Origin: an uncultured Collinsella sp.
Lineage (GTDB): Bacteria; Actinomycetota; Coriobacteriia; Coriobacteriales; Coriobacteriaceae
DNA: 41,448 nt
NCBI GenBank assembly: GCA_900544645.1
Contig: UQWG01000014.1
Coordinates: forward strand, 1-41,448
Direction: 5' to 3'
The translations under genes were made by a program, and so were the position numbers. Positions 15,779-23,716 of this stretch are shown here, piece by piece. The notes beneath the pieces are model-generated. The model searched no databases. It was not told the origin of the DNA and saw nothing but the letters and a program-made list of their open reading frames with translations. How positions within the stretch are numbered: position 1 is the stretch's first letter; the number at the start of each line of letters is the position of its first letter.

Positions 15779-16753
15779 TTAGCCCAGAACGCGGGCCATG
15801 CGCGCCTTGAACTCGGACAGGAAGCGCGGGGCGTCGACGGTCAGCGCCACGAGTGCGCTCTTGTCGGGGTCGGACAGACGGCGCTCATCGCAGATGGTGC
15901 GACCGCGGTACTCGCCCAGCAGATCAACACGCAGGTTGCAGCCGAGCGCGCCCACGAGCGTGGGATCAATCGCCACGGCAACCGCCAGCGGATCGTGCAG
16001 CGCGCAGCCACCCAGGTAGGGGGCGTTCATCTCGTACGAGCCAATGTAGTGCTCCACCATACTCGCAAACGCGCAACCGGCCATGGTGCCCGAGCCCGTC
16101 CAACCGGCAATGTCGCGACGCGTGAGCACCACGCGATGCGTCACATCCAGACCCACCATAGTGAGCTTGCGGCCCGAGCGCAGCACCGCGTCGGCTGCCT
16201 CGGGGTCGCTCGCCATATTGGCCTCGGCGCCCGCGCTCACGTTACCGGGCACGGTAAGGGCGCCGCCCATCACGACCACGCGGCCGATGGACATCATCGC
16301 CGCCGCATCGCGCTCCAGGGCGAGCGCCAGGTTGGAGAGCGGGCCAGTCGCTACGTAGACCAGATCGGGACCATAGGTGCGCGCGGCATCGATCAGATAA
16401 TCGACCGCAGCGTTGCCGTCGGCCGAGGTCGCCCCCACCGGCTCGTAGGGCGACGCGGGCACGCTCGCGCCGCCGATGCCGTTCTTGCCGTGAATGAGCG
16501 CGGTGGACGCCGGCGGCGTATAGGGCTCAGTCGCCTGCAGAGGACGGTCGGCGCCCAGGTACACCGGAACCTCGGGGCGACCCAGCAGATCGAGCACCGC
16601 CAGGCAATTGTGCGCCGATTGCTCGACGCGCACGTTGCCAAAGCACGTGGTGATGCCCACGAGCTCCACCTCGGGGCTCGCGATGGCATAGGACAGCGCC
16701 ATCGCATCGTCCACTCCCATATCCAGATCAAGGATCAGCTTCTTGATTGCCAT
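15779..16753 (-). CDS. Inosine-uridine-type nucleoside hydrolase
   Basis: Hydrolyses ribonucleosides to base and ribose. The 324 residues carry the Ca2+-binding N-terminal motif as DLDMGVDDAMA (family DTDPGIDDA), FGNVRVEQSAHN, the VVMGGA block, GAEANMASDPEAA, and a C-terminal HDPLAVA with the catalytic-site His. Leu replaces Thr and Met-Gly replaces Pro-Gly in the first motif, but both terminal Asp residues remain. It lies 30 bases after the ribokinase gene and probably shares its message: hydrolase releases ribose and the kinase phosphorylates it. Substrate preference cannot be told from sequence. Confidence 0.92.
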   Translation of the reverse strand: MAIKKLILDLDMGVDDAMALSYAIASPEVELVGITTCFGNVRVEQSAHNCLAVLDLLGRPEVPVYLGADRPLQATEPYTPPASTALIHGKNGIGGASVPASPYEPVGATSADGNAAVDYLIDAARTYGPDLVYVATGPLSNLALALERDAAAMMSIGRVVVMGGALTVPGNVSAGAEANMASDPEAADAVLRSGRKLTMVGLDVTHRVVLTRRDIAGWTGSGTMAGCAFASMVEHYIGSYEMNAPYLGGCALHDPLAVAVAIDPTLVGALGCNLRVDLLGEYRGRTICDERRLSDPDKSALVALTVDAPRFLSEFKARMARVLG

Positions 16754-16783
16754 TGTTCTACTCCGCTTCTCCGTCTTTATCGT

Positions 16784-17746
16784 TTAACCAAACCAATGTT
16801 CAACTTCGGCGCGCGTGGGAATCGATTGCTGAGCGCCCAGGCGCGACACCGTCACTGCCGAAGCGCGAGCACCCGCGGCCATGCACTCAAAGAGCGGCAA
16901 GCCCTCTAGGCGAGCCGCCGCCAACGCGCCGATAAACGTATCGCCGGCGGCCGTGGTATCGACTACCGCACTCGAAAGTGCCGGCATGCGCAGCAGCTCA
17001 CCGCCATCGCCGAGCGTAACCGAGCCGGCACCGCCCAGCGTGATGACCGCAGCTCCGGCACCCCTAGCGAGCAGGGCGTTGAGCGCCGCGACGCAGCTTG
17101 CATCGTCCGCGGGCAAGATTCCCGTCAGCACCTGGCACTCGGTCTCGTTGGGACAGGCCAGGTCGACCGCAGGCCAGACCTCCGCAGGCAGCTCGCAGGC
17201 GGGCGCTGGATTAAAGACCGTATAGAACCCCAGCTCATGAGCGCAAACAAGCGCCTCGGCCGTCGCCGCAAGGTCACATTCGCCCTGGGCGATAAAGACG
17301 CTTCCGGCAGTCGGGGCAATCTCGCTGGCGTCGCCGTCGAGCTCATGGGCCACCAGACGCCTCAACGCGCAGGCAACGTCCGCACCCGCAAGCGCATGGT
17401 TGGCGCCCGGTGACAGTATGATGCGATTGTCGCCCTCGCAGCGAATGATGGTCGCCGTTCCCGTCTCCACGTCATCGCGATGCACTACAAAGTCACAGTC
17501 CACGCCGGCGTCTTGGAGCCCCACCACGAGCGACGCGCCGAACGCGTCGCGACCGACCGCGCCGATCATGTGCGTGCACGCGCCCATACGCGCGGCAGCT
17601 ACGGCCTGATTGGCGCCCTTGCCGCCGGCGTTGGTGATAAACCCGCTGCCGCCGACGGTCTCGCCCGCGCGCGGCATGCGCTCGCACGCCACCGAAAGGT
17701 CCATGTTCATGCTGCCGAACACCGCAACGATGCCGCGATCTGCCAT
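16784..17746 (-). CDS. rbsK: Ribokinase (PfkB family)
   Basis: Phosphorylates ribose to ribose 5-phosphate. The 320-residue protein starts MADRGIVAVFGSMNMDLS after GAGGAGG. The substrate-binding NAGGKGANQAVAAARMG and the catalytic DTTAAGDTFIGAL with the base Asp are intact, and the C-terminal AVTVSRLGAQQSIP is typical of ribokinase. No sugar transporter is adjacent; the downstream nucleoside hydrolase gene supplies ribose internally, so the pair forms a nucleoside salvage unit. It is divergent from the acyltransferase gene. Confidence 0.93.
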   Translation of the reverse strand: MADRGIVAVFGSMNMDLSVACERMPRAGETVGGSGFITNAGGKGANQAVAAARMGACTHMIGAVGRDAFGASLVVGLQDAGVDCDFVVHRDDVETGTATIIRCEGDNRIILSPGANHALAGADVACALRRLVAHELDGDASEIAPTAGSVFIAQGECDLAATAEALVCAHELGFYTVFNPAPACELPAEVWPAVDLACPNETECQVLTGILPADDASCVAALNALLARGAGAAVITLGGAGSVTLGDGGELLRMPALSSAVVDTTAAGDTFIGALAAARLEGLPLFECMAAGARASAVTVSRLGAQQSIPTRAEVEHWFG

Positions 17747-17933
17747 GGAAACCTCCTCATCTGCGAGCTTTGCACCCACCGTCGATCGTCGATTGTGCGC
17801 TCTCGCACCCCCTATAACTTTAGTTCACTTTGATGTGGACGCGTGCTTGAGCTTGCGCCAGCAGCAAGCATTCACAGGAGCAGGCAGCTACAATGAAGGC
17901 GTGCTGATTATTCTCGTCATTGGATGATGTTTT

Positions 17934-20150
17934 ATGGAACAACTCTCGCAATCGGGCTCGCGCGGTCGACGCCGCACGGGCAACGAGCCGGCGCCGCACG
18001 AACGCGTGAAGGGCGAGCGCCGTACCAACGAGCCGCGACGCGCCGCGAGCCCTCATCGCGCTTCTGCCAACAACGCGGGCCGCGCCAACACTCCCGCCGC
18101 GGAGCAGACGCCTGCTCGCCCCAAGTCCCGCTACATCCCTGCACTCGACGGTCTGCGTACGCTCGCCGTCGTCGCGGTGGTGCTCTATCACCTCAACCTC
18201 ACGTGGGCTCAGGGCGGCCTGCTCGGCGTCACGATCTTCTTTGTGCTTTCGGGCTATCTGATCACGCGTTTGCTGCTCAACGAAGTCGCTAAGACCGGCC
18301 GCATCGACCTTAAGAGCTTCTGGATTCGCCGCATCCGTCGCCTGGTCCCTGCCGTGGTAACGGTAGTGTTCGTGACCTGCGCGCTGTGCACCATCTTCAA
18401 CCACGTGATGCTCACCAAGATGCGCCCCGACATCCTGCCGTCGCTGCTGTTCTTCAACAACTGGTGGCAGATTGCCCAAAACGTCTCGTACTTCAATGCT
18501 CTGGGCGACCCCTCACCGCTCACGCACTTTTGGTCGCTTGCCATCGAGGAACAGTTCTACCTGATTTGGCCGCCACTGCTGTTTGCCATGGTATCTATGC
18601 ATGTGAGCAAGCCCAACACGCGCCGCGTGGTTCTGGGCCTTGCCGCGGTATCTGCCCTAGCCATGATGGTGCTTTACAACCCTGCCGCCGACCCCAGCCG
18701 CGTGTACTACGGCACCGACACCCGCGTGTTCTCGCTGCTGCTGGGCGCCTGGATGGCCTTTATCCCCGATCGCGACCTGGCGCCGGTGCGTCTCGCTCGT
18801 CGTTTGGGGCTCAATCGCCTGGCTGGCGCCGCCAAGCACGGCAAGAACGCCGAGGGCAAGCCTGGCGAGAAGGCCGACGAATCAGCCGAGACCGCCCCGG
18901 CACAGCCGAGCGCCCTCGTGCGCTTTTGGTCCTCGCCCGCATCCATCGATGTGTTGGGCCTCGTGGGTCTGGTTGGCCTTGCCGCCATGGTCGCGCTCAC
19001 CAACGGCTACACCGCGTTCCAGTATCGCGGAGGCACGCTGCTGTGCTCGATCCTCACGCTCATGGTCATCGCGGCCTGCGTGCAGCCCCAGGGAATGGTT
19101 GCCCGCGCGCTGTCCGCCGAGCCGCTCGTATGGGTTGGCAAGCGCTCGTACAGCATCTACCTGTGGCACTATCCCCTGCTGTTGCTTATGAGCCCGGTCG
19201 CCAACATCAACGATACACCGTGGTGGCAGTACATTTTGCAGGTGCTGTTGGTGGTCGCCGTGGCCGAATGCTCATATCGCTTTATCGAGACGCCGTTTAG
19301 AAAGGGCGCCTTTGGGCGCACCGTATCCGAGTTCCGCGACGGCACCGCCACGCCCGCCAACTGGGTGCGCGCGCACGTCCCTGCCTGCGCAGCCTGCGCT
19401 GTCGTGTTGGTCGTTGCACTGGGCGGCCTGATCTTTGTGCCCGAGACGTCTGCGCTGAGCGGCGAGGGCGCCGAAGTTCTGAACAAGGAAGCCAAGAACG
19501 CCGCACCCACCGACCAGCAGGCGGCCGACGACACCGACAAGGACAACGACGGCTTCCCCGACGGCTCCTACGATCTGCTTATGATCGGCGACTCCGTGTC
19601 GCTACGTGCCGTAGACACCTTTGACGGCGTGTTCCCGCACAGCCATATCGATGCCGAAAAGGGCCGCCAGTTTGATGCGGGCCGCGCGACATTTGAGGGC
19701 TATCTCCAACAGAACCTTGCCGGCAAGATCGTGGTCTTTGCGCTGGGCACCAACGGCTTGGTAACCGACGATCAGATCGACGCCATCATGGCCGATGCAG
19801 GAGATAAGCGTATTGTGGTGTTTGTGAACACGCGCAGCCCGCAGCCGTGGGTTGGCTCTACCAACCAGGCCATCGCTAACGCCGCTACGCGCTACAAGAA
19901 CGTGCGCGTTATCGACTGGTACGGATACAGCGCCAACCGCAACGACCTGTTCGATGGCGATGGCACGCACCTATCGACCACTGGCGTGACTGAGTACCTC
20001 AACTTGATCCACGATGCCGTCAAGAAGGACCTGCCCGTACACCCTGAGGATCACGTCAACGATCCGCAGCCGGCAGCCGTCAAGTCTGCCACCGACGCAC
20101 TCGTCAATGCGCTCGCTCTCAAGCCGCACAAGCTGGGCACCGACAAGTAA
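17934..20150 (+). CDS. OatA-like membrane O-acetyltransferase with SGNH domain
   Basis: A 738-residue protein likely to add acetyl groups to cell-wall or surface glycans. The N-terminus is a basic, low-complexity cytoplasmic tail of about 65 residues. An acyltransferase-3 membrane domain follows (about 68-480), with YIPALDGLRTLAVVAVVLYHL, the SFWIRRIRRLVPA region and FWSLAIEEQFYLIWP. After a variable linker comes an extracytoplasmic SGNH esterase-type domain (about 545-700) with the nucleophile in LLMIGDSVSLRA and the Asp/His pair in DGTHLS. All catalytic residues are visible. A -10-like TACAAT lies at 17889-17894. The upstream ribosome binding site is weak. Peptidoglycan is the best-guess target by analogy with OatA. 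Confidence 0.9.
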   Translation: MEQLSQSGSRGRRRTGNEPAPHERVKGERRTNEPRRAASPHRASANNAGRANTPAAEQTPARPKSRYIPALDGLRTLAVVAVVLYHLNLTWAQGGLLGVTIFFVLSGYLITRLLLNEVAKTGRIDLKSFWIRRIRRLVPAVVTVVFVTCALCTIFNHVMLTKMRPDILPSLLFFNNWWQIAQNVSYFNALGDPSPLTHFWSLAIEEQFYLIWPPLLFAMVSMHVSKPNTRRVVLGLAAVSALAMMVLYNPAADPSRVYYGTDTRVFSLLLGAWMAFIPDRDLAPVRLARRLGLNRLAGAAKHGKNAEGKPGEKADESAETAPAQPSALVRFWSSPASIDVLGLVGLVGLAAMVALTNGYTAFQYRGGTLLCSILTLMVIAACVQPQGMVARALSAEPLVWVGKRSYSIYLWHYPLLLLMSPVANINDTPWWQYILQVLLVVAVAECSYRFIETPFRKGAFGRTVSEFRDGTATPANWVRAHVPACAACAVVLVVALGGLIFVPETSALSGEGAEVLNKEAKNAAPTDQQAADDTDKDNDGFPDGSYDLLMIGDSVSLRAVDTFDGVFPHSHIDAEKGRQFDAGRATFEGYLQQNLAGKIVVFALGTNGLVTDDQIDAIMADAGDKRIVVFVNTRSPQPWVGSTNQAIANAATRYKNVRVIDWYGYSANRNDLFDGDGTHLSTTGVTEYLNLIHDAVKKDLPVHPEDHVNDPQPAAVKSATDALVNALALKPHKLGTDK

Positions 20151-20211
20151 CCCGCAGCAAACAACCCAAAATCACTCTTTTCGAGCCGGCCCCAAGAGGT
20201 CGCGGGCAAAA

Positions 20212-20244
20212 AAACGGGCCGCAGCCCATGGCGACGGCCCGTTT
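20212..20244. terminator. Bidirectional terminator between oatA-like and NRMT genes
   Basis: A 10-bp stem, AAACGGGCCG (20212-20221) with CGGCCCGTTT (20235-20244). On the minus strand it is followed by seven T, a strong intrinsic terminator for the transporter operon. Confidence 0.85.
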
Positions 20245-20261
20245 GGAGTCCAAAAGAGGCG

Positions 20262-21524
20262 TTAAGCGCTGTAGCCCATCGCTTGCAGCACAAACATGAC
20301 GACCGTCAGCACCGTAATCACGCCGATAGTCGCCCACGTGAGCACGTTCCATACGCGGCCGTTGCGGTTGGCGCCCATAATGTGGCGATCCGCCGCGATA
20401 ACCACCTGGAATACCAAGACCACGGGCAGCAGCACACCGTTGATGACCTGCGAGGTCATCATAATCTGGAACAAATCGACGCCAGGCATGAGCACCAACA
20501 CGGCAGAAATGCCGATGATGGCCGTAATGATGCCGCGGTAAACCGGGGCCTCGTCCCAGCTGCGGTCGGCACCGCGCTCCCAGCCAAATGCCTCGCAGAT
20601 AGCGCTCGACGTAACGCCCGGCAGCACGCAGGCAGCCAAAAAGCTCGCTGCGACCAGGCCTGAGGCGAACAGCACCGTGGACCACTGGCCCGCGATGGGC
20701 TCCAGCGCGCGGGCGGCATCGGCAGCATCGCTAATCTGAATACCCGCCGGGAACAACACCGTACCGGTCGTGATGATAATAAAGCCGGCAATGACATCGG
20801 CGGCAAGCGAGCCGCTCACGGTATCGATGCGCTGCAGCACGATATCGTCCTCGCCCGCGTTCTTATCGACCACGTTGTTCTGCGCCAAGAAAATCATCCA
20901 CGGCGCGATGGTGGTACCGATCGTTGCGACCACGAGCGACACGTAGCTGGGGTCATTTTGAATGTTAGGCACGACCAGGTCGACCGCGACCTCACCCCAG
21001 TTGGGGCCAGCCATAAACGCGGCGACAATATAGGTCACGAAGACGCAGCTTACCAGCAGCAGAATCTTCTCGATGCGCTGGAAACTACCCGACATGGTAA
21101 GCATCCACACCAGCAGCGCCACCAACGGCACCGAGATGCTCGCCGGCACGCCAAAGAGAGCAAGGCCGCTGGCGATACCCGCAAACTCCGAAATGGTCAC
21201 AGCCGTGTTGGCGATCAACAGCGCCGCCATAGCAAGTACACTCTTGCGCACGCCAAAGCGCTCGCGGATGAGCGATGCCAGGCCCTTGCCCGTGACGCAG
21301 CCGCAGCGCGCCGCGGTCTCCTGCGTCACGATGAGCAGCACGGTCATGACGGGAAGCATCCAGAGCATCTTGTAGCCATAGCTGGCGCCCGCACTGGAAT
21401 ACGTTGCAATGCCGCCGGCGTCATTGCCCGAAAGCGCCGCCAGCAGACCGGGACCCATAGCGCCAAAGATGGCCGCGATGGTCAACTTTTGCTTGGTGCC
21501 CGACTTTTGCTTGGTATTTTGCAC
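20262..21524 (-). CDS. NRAMP-related magnesium transporter (NRMT type)
   Basis: A 420-residue protein with about eleven membrane helices. It is clearly of the SLC11/NRAMP fold, starting IFGAMGPGLLAALSGNDAGGIATYSSAGA. In classical NRAMPs the first helix carries DPGN and the sixth MPH. Here these positions read NDAGG (about 34-38) and APW in GTTIAPWMIF (207-209). Replacement of the helix-6 Met by Ala is the hallmark of the NRMT clade, whose Eggerthella lenta member transports Mg2+ and Mn2+ without proton coupling. I therefore assign Mg2+ uptake. The start is a GTG after AGGTGG, eight bases beyond the stop of the MgtE-like gene, which makes an operon. An automatic label of Mn2+/Fe2+ transporter would be misleading. 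Confidence 0.85.
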   Translation of the reverse strand: MQNTKQKSGTKQKLTIAAIFGAMGPGLLAALSGNDAGGIATYSSAGASYGYKMLWMLPVMTVLLIVTQETAARCGCVTGKGLASLIRERFGVRKSVLAMAALLIANTAVTISEFAGIASGLALFGVPASISVPLVALLVWMLTMSGSFQRIEKILLLVSCVFVTYIVAAFMAGPNWGEVAVDLVVPNIQNDPSYVSLVVATIGTTIAPWMIFLAQNNVVDKNAGEDDIVLQRIDTVSGSLAADVIAGFIIITTGTVLFPAGIQISDAADAARALEPIAGQWSTVLFASGLVAASFLAACVLPGVTSSAICEAFGWERGADRSWDEAPVYRGIITAIIGISAVLVLMPGVDLFQIMMTSQVINGVLLPVVLVFQVVIAADRHIMGANRNGRVWNVLTWATIGVITVLTVVMFVLQAMGYSA

Positions 21525-21532
21525 GCGACCAC

Positions 21533-23377
21533 CTAACCCATGACCGACATGGTGAGCAGCACCGCAGCGGCGCAGTACGCTACGCACGAGATCATGACGG
21601 CAATAACGTTCATGGCGGTGCCCGACGTGTTGAGGTCATGCTCGTCACGCCAGAACAGCACCATCAGGTAAATCACGGCACTCATGTTGCCAACCAGGCA
21701 AATGATAGCAGCGATATTAAAACACCCGGTAAAGAGTTGCTCCTCAAACATGGACGCATCGGGGAATGCGGCGGTGCGCACCAGCTGCGCGCACAGGTAG
21801 GTCACGAGCGAAAGGATCAGGCCCATACCCGTGCTCTGGAAGAAGAATCCCAGGTACGGTTTGGGCTCGTCGTCGTGGCCGTCGTACTCGAGGAAGTAGT
21901 TCTTGACGAACGACACCATGCGCGAGGCAGCAAGCAGCACGAGCGGCATGGCGCACATGGGGAACACCACCAGATGCGCGGAGCCGAGCGCCGTTCCCAG
22001 CACGGTCGCCATGATGCACGACGCGATGCCCCATACAACAACCCAGTACTGGCGATGCACGAACCAGCTGAGCACGTTCGTCGAGTCGTCCGACGCGCTA
22101 TCGCCCGAGCCGACACCGGCGATCTGCAGGTCCTCCTGATGCTCCTCGGCGATAACGTCCATGGCGTCGTCGAAGGTCACGATACCCAGGATATGACGGT
22201 TCTCGTCGCAGACAGGGATGGCAACCAGGTCGTACTTGGTCATCTCGTCCGTCACGTCTTCCTGGTCCTCGTCGGGCGACACATAGACCAGGTCGCGATA
22301 GGCCAGCTGACCCAGCGTGGCGTCGCGGTCGGCTACGATCAGCGTGCGCAGCGAAAGCACGCCGGTCAGCATGCCGCTCGGATCCTCGGTATAGACGTAA
22401 TAGACACTCTCGAAGTCCTCATCGAGTTTGCGAATCGCCTCGATGGCATCGCCGACCGTCGCCGTGGCGGGCAGCGAGACAAACTCCGAGGTCATGATGC
22501 GGCCGGCGGTGTTGTCCTCATAACCCAGCAGGTTACGAATCGCCTTCTCCTCCTTGACGCCCATCAGGCGCAGGAGCTTCTCGGCCTTCTCGTAATCGAG
22601 CTCGTCGATCAGGTCAGCTGCATCGTCCGGGTCCATCATGGCCAGCATCGACGATGCGTCCGTGTCGGACAGGCCCTCGAGCATCTCGGTCATAAGCTCG
22701 TCGTCATCGAACTCCGAGATGGCCTCGGCGGCCTGGGCAGTATCGAGCTGCGCAAACACCTGCGCACGTAGGCGCGGGTCGAGCTGCTCGATAATATCGG
22801 CGATGTCGGCAGGGTGCAGCTCGCCGAGCGTCTTGTGCGACACCGAAAGTTGAATGTTCTTGGTCGAGCGGTCGAGCAGGTCCATGTAGGACCAAGCGAT
22901 GATGTCCTCACTGAGCGGCTTGCCCAGGTGCTTCATAAAGCCTTCGACGATATGCTCGAGCGCGGGGCTGATGGCGCGTAGCAGACCGCGGGCACCGACC
23001 TCGGCGCCCAGCAGGCGCAGCTGATTTTCGCCCGACATGGAAAACTTGATGTCGTTTACGCGCACGACCTTCATGCCCTGCGTGTCGACAATCTGCTTGT
23101 TGAGCACGTCGCGGGCAAGCAAGAGTTCGGTCGGCTGCAGGTACGAAAAACGGATTTCGGTGGCCGACGTCTTAAGGTGTACACCCGTCTCGTCGATACG
23201 GTCGACCCATTTGCGCCAACTGATCATAAACGGCGTCTTGCCGGGACCGCGGAACGCGAGCGACGTCACGTGTGGAAAAACTTCGCCGGTAGCAATGCCA
23301 AAATCGTTCACAACGCCGAGCTTTTCGCCATCGACGTCCAAGACCGGCAGTTTGAGCATCTCACTCAGATAATTCAA
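21533..23377 (-). CDS. PRC-barrel / MgtE_N / CBS protein with atypical membrane domain
   Basis: A 614-residue protein. Residues 1-175 contain two PRC-barrel-like halves (LPVLDVDGEKLGVVNDFGI and QIVDTQGMKVVRVNDIKF). Residues 180-285 form the MgtE N domain (ELHPADIADIIEQLDP...MDPDDAADLIDEL). Residues 293-415 are a CBS pair (AGRIMTSEFVSLPATATVGDAI). About five helices follow (440-612). In standard MgtE channels the cytoplasmic domains sense Mg2+ and gate the pore, and the membrane part carries a GGNxGxQ-like signature; I do not see that signature here. The protein may be a divergent channel or a regulator of the NRMT transporter encoded eight bases downstream. The start is TTG after GGGGAG. A 200-base structured leader precedes it. 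Confidence 0.85.
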   Translation of the reverse strand: MNYLSEMLKLPVLDVDGEKLGVVNDFGIATGEVFPHVTSLAFRGPGKTPFMISWRKWVDRIDETGVHLKTSATEIRFSYLQPTELLLARDVLNKQIVDTQGMKVVRVNDIKFSMSGENQLRLLGAEVGARGLLRAISPALEHIVEGFMKHLGKPLSEDIIAWSYMDLLDRSTKNIQLSVSHKTLGELHPADIADIIEQLDPRLRAQVFAQLDTAQAAEAISEFDDDELMTEMLEGLSDTDASSMLAMMDPDDAADLIDELDYEKAEKLLRLMGVKEEKAIRNLLGYEDNTAGRIMTSEFVSLPATATVGDAIEAIRKLDEDFESVYYVYTEDPSGMLTGVLSLRTLIVADRDATLGQLAYRDLVYVSPDEDQEDVTDEMTKYDLVAIPVCDENRHILGIVTFDDAMDVIAEEHQEDLQIAGVGSGDSASDDSTNVLSWFVHRQYWVVVWGIASCIMATVLGTALGSAHLVVFPMCAMPLVLLAASRMVSFVKNYFLEYDGHDDEPKPYLGFFFQSTGMGLILSLVTYLCAQLVRTAAFPDASMFEEQLFTGCFNIAAIICLVGNMSAVIYLMVLFWRDEHDLNTSGTAMNVIAVMISCVAYCAAAVLLTMSVMG

Positions 23378-23448
23378 TGGTGCTCCCCATCATTATTCCT
23401 CCGAACGCGGCCGCATGTGCGACGTCCGGGGGCTTCTGGATATGTATA

Positions 23449-23497
23449 CGCATGCGCGGGCGGCACACCGCTCGGCGCTCACACCCCGTGCATGCGC
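23449..23497 (-). promoter_or_regulatory. Hairpin built on two GCGCATGC words in the leader
   Basis: GCGCATGC (23497-23490) and GCGCATGCG (23457-23449) pair over at least seven positions, and GGG/CCC blocks inside continue the stem. It lies between the three-way junction and the ribosome binding site, where an expression platform would be expected. Confidence 0.4.
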
Positions 23498-23509
23498 AAG
23501 AAGCACCTG

Positions 23510-23573
23510 CAAGGGGTCATCGACTGTATGGTCGAGGTTTGGATTTCACCTGTAACCTTTCTCTTGACCCTTG
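23510..23573 (-). ncRNA. Candidate three-way-junction riboswitch-like element
   Basis: On the minus strand P1 pairs CAAGGG-TCA (23573-23565) with TGA-C-CCCTTG (23519-23510), nine pairs with one bulged C. P2 pairs AGGTT (23558-23554) with AACCT (23539-23535), extended by GG/CC around a TGAAAT loop. P3 pairs CGAC (23534-23531) with GTCG (23524-23521) around CATACA. The element starts about seven bases after the predicted transcription start. No known class was recognised. Confidence 0.4.
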
Positions 23574-23585
23574 TTATCCGCAGTA

Positions 23586-23591
23586 ACTATA
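23586..23591 (-). promoter_or_regulatory. Extended -10 element of the MgtE-like/NRMT operon
   Basis: The minus strand reads TGC-TATAGT, an extended -10. No good -35 is seen at the usual distance. Transcription would start near 23580. Confidence 0.45.
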
Positions 23592-23669
23592 GCATCAGCA
23601 TCGCGCCGTGGCGCCGAATTTATGCGCTGCACATTGCAGGCATACCAAACGCTGACGCATCCGTGACAT

Positions 23670-23696
23670 AGTCATTGGGGACGTTCTTAAATGACT
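23670..23696 (+). repeat. Palindromic repeat, copy 2
   Basis: AGTCATT-GGGGACGTTCTTA-AATGACT, perfect arms. It lies just beyond the stop codon of the NodB-like gene. It is followed by AATGACTAC and ACTCTGTGG words that are each repeated, a sign of local duplication. Confidence 0.75.
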
Positions 23697-23716
23697 ACCC
23701 AATGACTACTCTGTGG

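Larger units (their letters stand above)
23378..23585 (-). promoter_or_regulatory. Structured 5' leader of the MgtE-like/NRMT operon
   Basis: About 205 bases lie between the predicted transcription start and the TTG start codon, with no ORF of note. The leader begins with a three-way junction (23573-23510), then a long stem built on two GCGCATGC words (23497-23449), and ends with ribosome binding sequences. It does not match the M-box consensus. A leader of this size before Mg2+ transport genes is a candidate metal-responsive element. Confidence 0.5.

Noticed and set aside
20262..21524. Label as Mn2+/H+ symporter MntH
   Set aside because: The DPGN and MPH metal-site motifs are replaced in the manner of Mg2+-transporting NRMT proteins.
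23521..23560. FMN riboswitch similarity (GGTGAAATCC and CGAC-N6-GTCGATGA)
   Set aside because: These words resemble two arms of the FMN element, but the other stems of the six-stem structure are missing and the downstream genes are not flavin genes.
23378..23585. M-box (ykoK) Mg2+ riboswitch upstream of the MgtE-like gene
   Set aside because: The conserved M-box words such as GTTAGGTGAGGCTCC are absent. The leader is structured but of another type.
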